The notes under the pieces are model-generated. The model was not told the DNA's origin. It made no database searches and saw only the letters and a program-made list of their open reading frames with translations. This document shows, in pieces, positions 25,411 to 33,949 of a stretch of DNA of 64,000 nt. The stretch is from Tsukamurella tyrosinosolvens (lineage in GTDB: Bacteria; Actinomycetota; Actinomycetes; Mycobacteriales; Mycobacteriaceae), in contig NZ_FNSA01000003.1 of assembly GCF_900104775.1 (NCBI RefSeq), positions 3,844,001 through 3,908,000 of the forward strand, written 5' to 3'. Made by a program: the position numbers and the translations under genes. Within the stretch, counting starts at the first letter, position 1; each line of letters starts with the position of its first letter.

Positions 25411-25450
25411 AGCCGCCTGTCGGAATCGAACCGACGACCTAATCACGTCG
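25411..25450 (-). pseudogene. 3' remnant of a tRNA gene (probably tRNA-Thr)
   Basis: On the minus strand the sequence reads GATTAGGTCGTCGGTTCGAT followed by TCCGACAGGCGGCTCC. That is the variable loop, a perfect T-arm (GTCGG-TTCGATT-CCGAC) and the 3' acceptor strand AGGCGGC with T and CC. The acceptor strand fits the 5' half GCCGCCT of actinobacterial tRNA-Thr. No matching 5' half is present; the bases before it (GCGATAGACGCAAAGCCGAC) do not fold as a tRNA. Such 3' fragments are typical att sites left by integrative elements. Confidence 0.65.
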
Positions 25451-25673
25451 GCTTTGCGTCTATCGCCTGATGCGCCCACTGGGCGAACGAGCCGCTGACC
25501 TGCGCGAACGCCGAGCGTGGGGGACGCCGCCATCCGGTGGTGACCGACGACGACCGACTAGTACCGACCGTTTCACCGGAGCTTGCGGCGGCGTCGAAGC
25601 CGAGCAAGCTCCATTCTTTTAGCTCACCGCGCCCTCCTCCTCGCCGGTCCCGTCTTCGTCGAAGACGTTTCAG
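25451..25673. other. Cargo DNA with no recognisable gene
   Basis: Between the tRNA remnant and the intact insertion sequence there is about 220 bp without a supported reading frame or ribosome site. A C/T-rich stretch (25620-25660) precedes the left terminal repeat of the insertion sequence. Confidence 0.5.
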
Positions 25674-25726
25674 GGGTCTTCTCAGATGCCGGTGTAGGTC
25701 GGCCGGGCGCGTCGGTCCGCAGATAG

Positions 25727-25785
25727 ACGTCGAGGTCTCCCGACGACGGAGGTTCCTACGCCATCCATCCGAAAGACCTCGACGT
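25727..25785 (+). promoter_or_regulatory. Leader stem-loop covering the transposase start codon
   Basis: ACGTCGAGGTCT (25727-25738) and AGACCTCGACGT (25774-25785) are perfect 12-bp inverted repeats. The second arm includes the first two bases of the GTG start. A transcript entering from outside the element would fold and hide the start; one initiated inside the loop would not. The truncated copy at 23400 has the same arms. Confidence 0.6.
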
Positions 25786-27109
25786 GACCGACACAACCCC
25801 GCCGGCCGGCTTCGGCCGCCCTGACCTCACCGCCTTCGCTCGACTCGACGGCCTCGGTCTGAGCGTGACCGGACAACGACTTGAACCGGATCGTGCGGTC
25901 CTAGCGTGCCGCGTGGTGGAACCAGATCAGTGGTGCCGACGGTGCGGCAGCGAAGGCGCTGCTCGTGACACCGTGATCCGGCGGTTGGCCCACGAGCCGC
26001 TGGGCTGGCGACCGACCGTGCTGGAAGTTGTAGTGCGCCGCTACCGCTGTGCCGACTGCGGACACGTGTGGCGCCAAGACACCAGCGCCGCTGCGGAGCC
26101 ACGCGCGAAGCTCTCGCGCACCGGGCTGCGGTGGGCGCTGGAAGGGATCGTGGTCGCACACCTCACCGTCGCCCGTGTCGCCGAGGGACTCGGGGTCGCG
26201 TGGGACACCGCCAACAACGCGGTCCTGGCTGAAGGCAAGCGGCTGCTGATCAACGACCCCACGCGGTTCGAGGGCGTGAAGGTCATTGGCGTCGATGAGC
26301 ACGTCTGGCGCCACACCAGGCGTGGCGACAAGTATGTCACCGTGATCATCGACCTCACCCCGGTCCGCGATGGCGCCGGCCCAGCAAGGCTGCTGGACAT
26401 GGTCGAGGGCCGGTCGAAGGCGGCGTTCAAGACCTGGCTCGCCGACCGCGACGACGCCTTCCGTGACGCGGTCGAGGTGGTCGCGATGGACGGCTTCACC
26501 GGGTTCAAGACCGCCGCTGCGGAGGAGATCCCGGACGCGGTCACGGTGATGGATCCCTTCCACGTCGTGCGCCTGGCCGGTGACGCCCTCGACAGGTGCC
26601 GGCGCCGGGTCCAACTCGCGATCCACGGGCACCGTGGGTTCAGGGACGACCCGCTCTACAAGTCGCGGCGCACGCTGCACACCGGCGCGGACCTGCTCAC
26701 CGACAAGCAGAGCGACAGGCTACGCGCGCTGTTCGTTGATGACGCTCACGTCGAGGTCGAGGCGACCTGGGGTGTCTACCAGCGCATGATCGCCGCCTAT
26801 CGCCACGAGGACCGGCAACGTGGCCGCGAGCTCATGGAGAAGCTGATCACCGACCTCAGCGCCGGCGTCCCCAAGGTGCTCACCGAGCTCACCACCCTGA
26901 GCCGGACCCTGAAGAAGCGAGCCGCTGACGTGCTCGCCTACTTCGAACGACCCGGCACCAGCAACGGGCCGACCGAGGCGCTCAACGGACGGCTCGAACA
27001 CCTGCGCGGCTCCGCACTCGGGTTCCGCAACCTGACCAACTACATCGCCCGAAGCCTGCTCGAGACCGGCGGCTTCAGACCCCAACTCCTACACCCCCGA
27101 TTGGGATGA
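25784..27109 (+). CDS. ISL3-family transposase
   Basis: 441-residue DDE transposase from the GTG at 25784. An N-terminal zinc ribbon (WCRRCGSEG...CADCGHVW, Cys near residues 50, 53, 90, 93) and HTH (LTVARVAEGLGVAWDTANNAV) precede the catalytic core. Core acidic residues are in KVIGVDEHVWRH, VVAMDGFTGFK / VMDPFHVVRLAGDAL, and SNGPTEALNGRLEHLRGSALGFRN. Length and motifs are complete, so it is probably active. Its end nearly coincides with the right terminal repeat. Confidence 0.93.
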   Translation: MTDTTPPAGFGRPDLTAFARLDGLGLSVTGQRLEPDRAVLACRVVEPDQWCRRCGSEGAARDTVIRRLAHEPLGWRPTVLEVVVRRYRCADCGHVWRQDTSAAAEPRAKLSRTGLRWALEGIVVAHLTVARVAEGLGVAWDTANNAVLAEGKRLLINDPTRFEGVKVIGVDEHVWRHTRRGDKYVTVIIDLTPVRDGAGPARLLDMVEGRSKAAFKTWLADRDDAFRDAVEVVAMDGFTGFKTAAAEEIPDAVTVMDPFHVVRLAGDALDRCRRRVQLAIHGHRGFRDDPLYKSRRTLHTGADLLTDKQSDRLRALFVDDAHVEVEATWGVYQRMIAAYRHEDRQRGRELMEKLITDLSAGVPKVLTELTTLSRTLKKRAADVLAYFERPGTSNGPTEALNGRLEHLRGSALGFRNLTNYIARSLLETGGFRPQLLHPRLG

Positions 27110-27112
27110 GCC

Positions 27113-27120
27113 TTCAAGCC
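27113..27120 (+). repeat. 8-bp target-site duplication, right copy
   Basis: TTCAAGCC, the partner of 23392-23399. The MMPL codons TTC AAG CC(C) continue in frame from here. Confidence 0.9.
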
Positions 27121-29632
27121 CCGGCTGCCGCTGCTGTGGACGCCGGAGCAGACCGAGCGCCGCCCGATGGGACAGCGGATCGGCGAGCTCCTCACCTGCA
27201 AGCCGCTCCCCTTCCTCGTGGGTGCGGTCGCGATCCTGGCGCTCGCTGCCATCCCGATCGGGAAGCTCGAGCTCGGCCTGGACTTCGCGGCACCGTCGGA
27301 CAAGGCGGCGGTGCAGATGCAGAGCGAGGCCTTCGGCGCGGGCAAGTCGTCGCCGCTGGTCGCCGTCGTGGACACGCAGGGCAAGGGAGATCTCAAGGCC
27401 GCCACCCAGCGGTTCGCCGACGAAGCCCGCACGCTGCCGGGCATCGCTCACGACGGGGTGATCGGGCCCGTGCCGAACGCGACCGGCGATGCGGCGCAGT
27501 TCGTCATCGTCCCCGAGTCGGGTCCGTCGACGAAGCAGACCGCGACCCTGCTCGACGAGCTGCGGGATCGCGCCGAGACGGTGGGCGGCGCCACGTCGAC
27601 GTACATCGGCATCGGCGGCGCAGCGGCGATCAACGCCGACTTCTCCGAGACGCTCACCTCGAAGTTGCCGCTCTACCTCATCGTGGTGGTGGGGCTGGCG
27701 ATCCTGTTGCTGATGATCGTCTTCCGCTCGGTGATCATCCCCGTCATCGCGTCGCTGGGCTTCCTGCTCTCGATCGCCGCGACCTTCGGCGTCACCGTCG
27801 GCTTCTTCCAGGACGGCTGGCTCGGCTGGATCGCGCCGGAGGAGCGCGGGCCCATCCTGGTGTTCATGCCGATCTTCCTCATCGGCATCGTCTTCGGCCT
27901 CGCCATGGACTACCAGGTCTTCCTGGTCAGCCGGATGCGCGAGGAACACCACCACGGCGCACCGGCCCTGGAGGCGATCCGCATCGGCTACCGGTCCGGG
28001 GCCCGCGTGGTGACCGCCGCGGCGGTCATCATGATCTCCGTCTTCGCCGGATTCACCCTCTCCTCCATGACCTTCCTGAAGCTGATGGGCTTCTCGATGG
28101 CGGCGGCCATCGTCTTCGACGCCTTCCTCGTGCGGATGATCATCATGCCCACGGCGATGGCCGTGCTCGGCGAACGCGCCTGGTGGATCCCGCGCTGGCT
28201 CGACAAGGTGCTCCCCCGCATCGACGTCGAGGGCGACGGGCTCCGGGAGAAGAAGAGCCCGGATGCGGAGGCGGACACCGCCCCGGTGGGGCAGGTCCCC
28301 GCGGCCGTACCCGTGCCGGCCGCGGCGCCCGTGCTGCACGCCGGCACGACCCGGCGGACCGTCCCGGCACCGATCGCACCGATGGCACCGGCGCCGTCCG
28401 GCGGCGCGCCCGTGCCCGTCGGGACCGGGCCGGCCCCGCGCGTCATCTCCCGCGGCACAGCGGAACTGGCCGAGCTGAAGGCGAGCAACCGCGCGCTCGT
28501 GGCGGAGCTGTCCGAGCTGCGGTCGGACTACCGCTCCCTCTCGGCCCACGCCCGACTGCAGGCCGAATCCGTCACCGACCCGGTGCGTTTCGAGATCGGC
28601 GTCACGGCCGGCACCGCGCGAGCGGGCACGCTCCACACGGCGCACGGCGCCGTCGCCACCCCGGCGTTCGTGGCGTCCGCGCCGCTGGCCACGATCCCGG
28701 GCGTCGACCCGGCGTCCGCCGCGGCGCTCGGCGCGGGTGCGGCCACCGTCGACGGGGCGCGCCTGAAGGTGCATCCCGGGGCCGAGACCATCGAGGAAGC
28801 GGGCGGCCTCGCCTCCTTCGCGGGCTGGAACGTGCCTCTGTTCGTCGATGTCTCGGCGCCGTCGTCCGACCCGGAGGCGGCCGTCACCGCGGCGTACCGG
28901 CTCGGCGGCGAGATCGTCTTCGCTCCGGCGGCCGCGAGCGGCGCGCGGCGCGCCCTGGCCGAGCACAACTGGCTGACGGCCCAGCGGCGCGGCGAGATGT
29001 CGCTCTGGGCCACGGTTCCCGTGCGTCTCGCGCACGACCGGGCCGCGCTGCGGGAACTGCTCGCGCGCCACGAGGACGACATCCGCTCGGGCGGGCTGGG
29101 GTTCGGCGGTGTCCGGATCGTCGAGGCCACCGGCGATCCGCAGGCCGGCGACGCCGTGGCGCTGCTCACGGCGGCCCTGGACGAGGCCCGTCCGCGGTAC
29201 CTCGCCGCCGTCCGCGGACCGGAGGAGTTGTTGCACGCCATCGACGCCGGTATCGACCTGGTCGAATCCGCCGCACCGCAGGAACTCGCGGCGCGGGGGA
29301 TCGCGCTGACGGCCGACGGTCCGATCGCCGTGTCCACGCCGCGCTTCCGCGACGACCTGCGCCCGCTCGACGCCGAGGGCGGTCGCGAGGGTGCGACGCC
29401 GTCGGCGATCCGCGCCTACGTGCACCACCTCTACCGGATCGACGCACCGTCTGCCGTGCAGTCGGTGACGCGGCACAACCTGCGGTTCCTCGCGGAGCTC
29501 ACCGCCGGTGCGCGGCGCGCGATCGGCGAGGGACGCTATCCCGCGTACCGCGACGCCTTCCTGCACCGATTCACCGCGGAGTCCGGGACCTCCGAGCTCC
29601 CCACCGGCGAGGTGACGGTCCCGACGGCGTAG
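27113..29632 (+). pseudogene. MMPL transporter, 3' fragment with C-terminal TGT-like domain
   Basis: Continues the interrupted gene in frame; an internal ATG at 27167 could restart an 821-residue product. In that numbering, residues 15-345 are the second MMPL half: one helix, a porter domain, then five helices with LAMDYQVFLVSRMREE carrying the conserved Asp-Tyr. Residues 365-425 are a Pro/Ala linker and 430-465 a likely coiled coil. Residues 475-802 align with tRNA-guanine transglycosylase: GTARAGTLHTAHGAVATPAFV, RPRYLAAVRGPEELLHAIDAGID, DDLRPLD, IRAYVHHL and RHNLRF. The TDSGGFQ loop and all CxCxxC zinc cysteines are lost, and GIDMFDCV reads GIDLVESA, so it is unlikely to be catalytic. The intact gene would encode about 1180 residues. 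Confidence 0.85.
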
Positions 29633-29654
29633 CGGGAACGAGAGGCGCTGCCCC

Positions 29655-29693
29655 ACGGCGGCGGTGGCGGCGAGAGGCCGTCACCGCCGCCGT
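29655..29693 (+). terminator. Intrinsic terminator after the MMPL gene
   Basis: ACGGCGGCGGTGGCGG (29655-29670) pairs with CCGTCACCGCCGCCGT (29678-29693) with a 7-base loop and one mismatch. Confidence 0.75.
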
Positions 29694-29777
29694 TCGTCGG
29701 TCCCCGACGGTGTCCGCGGCCCCATCACGTACACCGTTCCGTAATCTTGCGGCGCGTGACCGGAGCCACATTTTTCC

Positions 29778-29793
29778 TGTGATTGCCATCACT
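29778..29793 (+). promoter_or_regulatory. Crp-like site upstream of rpf
   Basis: TGTGATTGCCATCACT fits TGTGA-N6-TCACA at 9 of 10 positions. It lies about 400 bases before rpf. M. tuberculosis rpfA is a known Crp (Rv3676) target with a similar site. Confidence 0.55.
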
Positions 29794-30522
<729 letters not shown>

Positions 30523-30546
30523 GTCGCGCGCACTGCACAAGAACTG

Positions 30547-30591
30547 ACGCCTGTGGCGGTCGATTCCTCGTGAATCGGCCGCCACAGGCGT
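30547..30591 (+). terminator. Intrinsic terminator after rpf
   Basis: ACGCCTGTGGCGGTCGATTC (30547-30566) pairs with GAATCGGCCGCCACAGGCGT (30572-30591) with one mismatch and is followed by TTTTC, a textbook rho-independent terminator. Confidence 0.92.
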
Positions 30592-30655
30592 TTTCGCGTC
30601 CCGCCTGGTGGGACCTGGACTCCCCTCCCCCGGTGCGGACTGCCAGAATCTCGGA

Positions 30656-31891
30656 GTGCCACTGCGCGTGCTCCTCCTGCTGACGGGTCTGTACTTCGCC
30701 CAGGGGCTGCCGTTCGGCTTCTTCACCCAGGCGATCCCCGTCCTGCTGCGCGACGCCGGCCTCTCGCTCACCGCGATCAGCCTCACCTCCTTCCTGTACC
30801 TCCCCTGGGGCCTGAAGTTCCTGTGGGCGCCCGCCGTCGACCGCATCGGCACCCGCCGGCAGTGGCTGCTCGCCACGCAACTCGGCTCCGCGGGCGTGGC
30901 CTTCGCCCTGGCCGCCACCGACCTCACCGGGTCGCTGCGGTGGCTGTTCGTCGCCATCGCCGCGATCAACCTGCTCTCCGCCACCCAGGACGTCGCGACC
31001 GACGGCCTCGCCGTCAGACTGCTCGGCCCCCGCGAACGCGGCCTCGGCAACGGCATCCAGACGGGCGCGTACCGGCTCGGCATGATCGCGGGTGGCGGCG
31101 GCCTGCTGTGGATCTACGCGGAGGGCGGGTGGCGCGTCCTCCTGATCACCCTGGGCGGTCTGATCCTGCTGTGCACGGTCCCCGTCGTCGTCCTCGCCCG
31201 GGACGAGTCGTCCGACGGTGGGCCCCGCCTCGGCCACCGTCCGACGGAGGGCCTCGGCACGGCGTGGTGGCACCGCCTGCGCCGCCCCGGGGTGATCCCC
31301 CTCATCGGCCTCCTCGCGGCGTACAAGTTCGGCAACGCCATGGCGTCGTCGATCTCCGGCCCGTTCCTGCACGACGCCGGACTCACGCTGCACCAGATCG
31401 CCCTCGTGAGCGGCGCTCTGAGCTCCGCGGGCGCCCTCGCCGGCTCGGCGCTCGGCGGCTGGCTGGCCTTCCGCTACGGGCGCCGCTCGGCGTTGCTGTT
31501 CGGCGGTGTCAGCCAGACCCTGGCCGTGGGGCTGTACGTCGCCGCGGCCCTCGGGATCGGCGGCGGCGCCATGGTGATCTCGGCGACGGTGCTCGAGCAC
31601 GTCTTCGGCGGCGCCGCGCTGGTGGCGCTGTGCACCTTGATGATGGACGCGTGCGAGCGCGACGACGCGGGTGCGGACTACACGCTGCTCGCGAGCGCCG
31701 TGGTGGCGACGCAGGGGCTCGCCGGTTTCGCCGGCGCCGCCGTGGGCGACGTGCTCGGTTACTCGGCGGCGTTCACCATCGGGATGGTGCTCTCGGGACT
31801 CGGCTGCGCGGTGCTGGTGCGCGGCCTCGACCGCGGCCGCGGACCGGCGGCGATCACGACGTGGACGCGGCGTCCGGCTCCCACACCATGA
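30656..31891 (+). CDS. MFS transporter, AmpG-like
   Basis: Major-facilitator permease of 411 residues, 12 predicted helices, from the GTG at 30656. CAGAAT lies 8 bases upstream, suggesting a leaderless transcript. The start LLTGLYFAQGLPFGFFTQAIPVLLRDAGLSLTAISL and LPWGLKFLWAPAVDRIGTRRQW match AmpG-type muropeptide permeases and related acetyl-CoA carriers. Its place just after rpf, whose product releases muropeptides, supports a link to cell-wall recycling, but that is inference. Its 3' end overlaps the convergent GNAT gene by 38 bp. Confidence 0.82.
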   Translation: MPLRVLLLLTGLYFAQGLPFGFFTQAIPVLLRDAGLSLTAISLTSFLYLPWGLKFLWAPAVDRIGTRRQWLLATQLGSAGVAFALAATDLTGSLRWLFVAIAAINLLSATQDVATDGLAVRLLGPRERGLGNGIQTGAYRLGMIAGGGGLLWIYAEGGWRVLLITLGGLILLCTVPVVVLARDESSDGGPRLGHRPTEGLGTAWWHRLRRPGVIPLIGLLAAYKFGNAMASSISGPFLHDAGLTLHQIALVSGALSSAGALAGSALGGWLAFRYGRRSALLFGGVSQTLAVGLYVAAALGIGGGAMVISATVLEHVFGGAALVALCTLMMDACERDDAGADYTLLASAVVATQGLAGFAGAAVGDVLGYSAAFTIGMVLSGLGCAVLVRGLDRGRGPAAITTWTRRPAPTP

Positions 31892-32330
31892 GCTCGTCCG
31901 CCGCACGGAAACCCGTGCTGCGGTACAGCGGAACCGATTCCGCGCTGGGCGAGAGCACCAGGCGGCGGTAGCCGCGGTCGCGGGCGGCGCGCTGTACCGC
32001 CTCCACCAGGAGCCGGCCGGCGCCCTCCCGCCGTGCCGCGGGGAGGACGAACAGATGGCCGAGGTAGCCCCAGGCGGACGGATCGGCGCCGGGCATCGGC
32101 ATCCGGCGGTACTCGTGCAGGGTCACCATGCCGGCCGCTGCGCCTCCCGTAGGAGAAGACTCGCCCGCCAGGAAGACGGCGCGCCCGTCGCGGATCCACC
32201 AGTCGCGGACCGCGTCCACGAAGTCGTCGTCCTGGGGCTCGGTGGTCGCACCGGAGGTGCGGGCCCAGGCGTAGCGCAGCGTCGCGACGCGGGCGGCGTC
32301 ACGGACCGGGTCGGCGATCCAGACCTCCAT
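31854..32330 (-). CDS. GNAT-family N-acetyltransferase
   Basis: 158 residues. Motif A with the acetyl-CoA pyrophosphate loop is LGHLFVLPAARREGAGRLLVEAVQRAARDRG; motif B has VPLYRSTGFRAADELMVWEP. The substrate is unknown. It ends inside the tail of the MFS gene. Confidence 0.85.
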   Translation of the reverse strand: MEVWIADPVRDAARVATLRYAWARTSGATTEPQDDDFVDAVRDWWIRDGRAVFLAGESSPTGGAAAGMVTLHEYRRMPMPGADPSAWGYLGHLFVLPAARREGAGRLLVEAVQRAARDRGYRRLVLSPSAESVPLYRSTGFRAADELMVWEPDAASTS

Positions 32331-32417
32331 GCCGTCAGCCTACGGACCCGCGAACGACGCAGCGCGGTGGCTCGTGCCCGCTGAGCGAGCACGATCCACC
32401 GCGCCGGAAGTGACGGA

Positions 32418-33371
32418 TCAGGCGGGGACGGTCTCCTTCGCCTCGCCGGCGGTGCTCGCGTTGCGCGCCGCCAGATCGGCGATGGAGTCGGCGGATTCGA
32501 GAACCGCGTCGCGCCGGTACTGCACGAAGGAGTAGGCGAAAGCGGCGATCCAGCCCGCGACGATGAGGATGTACACCGCGCGCTGGGTGCCCGGGTCGAG
32601 GGCGAGGCCGCTCTTGCCCATGAGGGTCTTCGCGTTCGTGAGGATGATCAGGCCGCCCACCGAGGCGCCGAGGAGACGCGGCGGGAAGTGCCGCACGAGC
32701 CAGGCCGCGAAGGGCGCTGCGATGACGCCGCCCAGCAGGATGGCGCCGGCGTAGGCGAAGTTGACGCCCTCGCCGCCCAGGTTCGCCAGGAAGCCGAGCG
32801 AGGCGGCCAGCGCGATGAGGAACTCACTGGTGTCGATGGTGCCGACCACCTTGCGCGGCTCCATCCGGCCCGAGGCGAGAAGCGCCGGCGTTCCGACGGG
32901 ACCCCAACCGCCGCCGCCCGTGGCGTCGACGAAACCGCCGAACAGTCCCAGCGGCGCCAGGAAGCGCGACTTGAGCGGCTTGCCCAGGTTCTTGGTGTCG
33001 ATGCCGCGGAAGGTGAAGCGCAGCAGCACGTACAGGCCGAGCAGCAGCAGGATGGTCGACATCAACGGCTTCGCGACCTCGGTGGAGAGGTTCGACAGCA
33101 CCGACGCGCCGATGAAGGCGCCGATCGCGCCCGGGATGCCGATGCGGCGCACGACCTTCCAGTCGACATTGCCGAAGCGCCAGTGCGAGGCGCCGGAGAC
33201 GGCGCTCGTGCCGATCTCGGCGAGGTGGATCGTCGCGCTGATGGCGGCGGGTGAGAGTGTGGTGAGCGCGACGAGGAAGGTCGTCGCGGTCACGCCGAAG
33301 GCCATCCCGAGGCTCCCGTCGACGAGCTGCCCGAGCAGACCGACGAAGGCGACGATGACGAGGGTGGGCAT
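32418..33371 (-). CDS. TauE/SafE-family permease (second)
   Basis: 317 residues with about eight helices and a soluble C-terminal tail (AVLESADSIADLAARNAS). It starts MPTLVIVAFVGLLGQLVDGSLGMAFGVTATTFLVAL; the inner repeat GGFVDATGGGGWGPVGTPALLASG is the family's second signature. It is clearly distinct from the TauE protein at 15401-16168. Substrate: probably a small sulfur or organic anion. AGGAGA is a good ribosome site 6 bases before the ATG, and a perfect hairpin lies in its leader. Confidence 0.87.
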   Translation of the reverse strand: MPTLVIVAFVGLLGQLVDGSLGMAFGVTATTFLVALTTLSPAAISATIHLAEIGTSAVSGASHWRFGNVDWKVVRRIGIPGAIGAFIGASVLSNLSTEVAKPLMSTILLLLGLYVLLRFTFRGIDTKNLGKPLKSRFLAPLGLFGGFVDATGGGGWGPVGTPALLASGRMEPRKVVGTIDTSEFLIALAASLGFLANLGGEGVNFAYAGAILLGGVIAAPFAAWLVRHFPPRLLGASVGGLIILTNAKTLMGKSGLALDPGTQRAVYILIVAGWIAAFAYSFVQYRRDAVLESADSIADLAARNASTAGEAKETVPA

Positions 33372-33393
33372 GGTTCTCTCCTGCGGACTGAGG

Positions 33394-33413
33394 CGGACGA
33401 GGGGACTCGTCCG
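33394..33413 (-). promoter_or_regulatory. Leader hairpin/operator before the TauE gene
   Basis: CGGACGAG-N4-CTCGTCCG is a perfect 8-bp inverted repeat with a 4-base loop, ending 22 bases before the start codon. It could be an RNA hairpin or a repressor site. Confidence 0.4.
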
Positions 33414-33531
33414 GGCATGACAGGAGACTCTGCCGACCGCGTCACAGGATCGGAACCGTCCCGATCAGCGTGATCCGAACCCGGTACTGTCCGATTCGCC
33501 CAGATGGACACGTTGTAGAAGGACGACTGAC

Positions 33532-33921
33532 ATGCGCAAGCCCCTCGCCCGCTCCGCCGCCGTCGCGGCCGCCGCCGTACTCGCCGGCTCGCTCGCGGTG
33601 CCCACCGCCTCCGCCACGATCGACCTGTTCGGGCACGACCAGGTGCGCAGGCTCGCTTGCAACGACGACGTGAAGCTCGTCGGCTCCGACAACGCACTCG
33701 TCTTCACCTCCGCCTGTAAGCGGGTCGAGGTCAACGGCCACGACAACACCCTGACGCTGCGCGACGTCACCACGCTGCGCGTGATCGGCAGCGGCAACTC
33801 GATCGTGCTCGGCTCGGCGTCGTCCGTCGACGTGAGCGGCCACGACAACACGATCACCTGCACCGGCGGGCGGAAGCCCGCCGTGAAGTCCGTCGGAGCG
33901 GACAACTCGTACCGCTGCTGA
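33532..33921 (+). CDS. Secreted DUF3060-type protein
   Basis: 129 residues: signal peptide (MRKPLARSAAVAAAAVLAGSLAVPTASA) then short beta repeats of the form VxVxGHDNTLTL: KLVGSDNALVFT, EVNGHDNTLTLRD, RVIGSGNSIVLGS, DVSGHDNTITCTG, SVGADNSYRC. The repeating G-x-x-N pattern indicates a small solenoid. DUF3060 proteins are common, uncharacterised secreted or lipoproteins of mycolic-acid bacteria. Four cysteines may form disulphides. AGAAGGA precedes the ATG. Confidence 0.82.
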   Translation: MRKPLARSAAVAAAAVLAGSLAVPTASATIDLFGHDQVRRLACNDDVKLVGSDNALVFTSACKRVEVNGHDNTLTLRDVTTLRVIGSGNSIVLGSASSVDVSGHDNTITCTGGRKPAVKSVGADNSYRC

Positions 33922-33949
33922 TCGCGCCCGCGGAGCCTAGGCTGACGAC

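Larger units (their letters stand above)
23400..27112. mobile_element. ISL3-family composite element, 3713 bp, inside the MMPL gene
   Basis: The outer ends are imperfect terminal inverted repeats: the left begins GGCTCTTCCCAGATGAGGGT and the right, read inwards, GGCTCATCCCAATCGGGGGT; both then read GTAGG. Direct 8-bp duplications flank it. Inside are a 166-bp left-end remnant (23400-23565), a 2.1-kb cargo with a GlxA-type regulator, an ABM-domain gene and a tRNA remnant, and a complete insertion sequence (25674-27112). Because the duplication flanks the whole unit and not the inner insertion sequence, the 3.7-kb unit moved as one, using the left end of the truncated copy and the right end of the full one. 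Confidence 0.88.
25674..27112 (+). mobile_element. Complete ISL3-family insertion sequence (1439 bp)
   Basis: Left terminus begins GGGTCTTCTCAGATG, right terminus ends GATTGGGATGAGCC; inverted, these match imperfectly over about 25 bp. One transposase gene fills it. The eight bases to its left (CGTTTCAG) differ from those to its right (TTCAAGCC), so this copy does not have its own target duplication. Confidence 0.88.

Noticed and set aside
25411-25500. A functional tRNA gene within the transposon
   Set aside because: Only the T-arm and 3' acceptor strand are present; no D-arm, anticodon stem or 5' acceptor strand can be folded.
25784-27109. Independent simple insertion of the intact insertion sequence
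   Set aside because: The eight bases at its two sides differ (CGTTTCAG versus TTCAAGCC); the matching duplication is at 23392, outside the whole composite unit.
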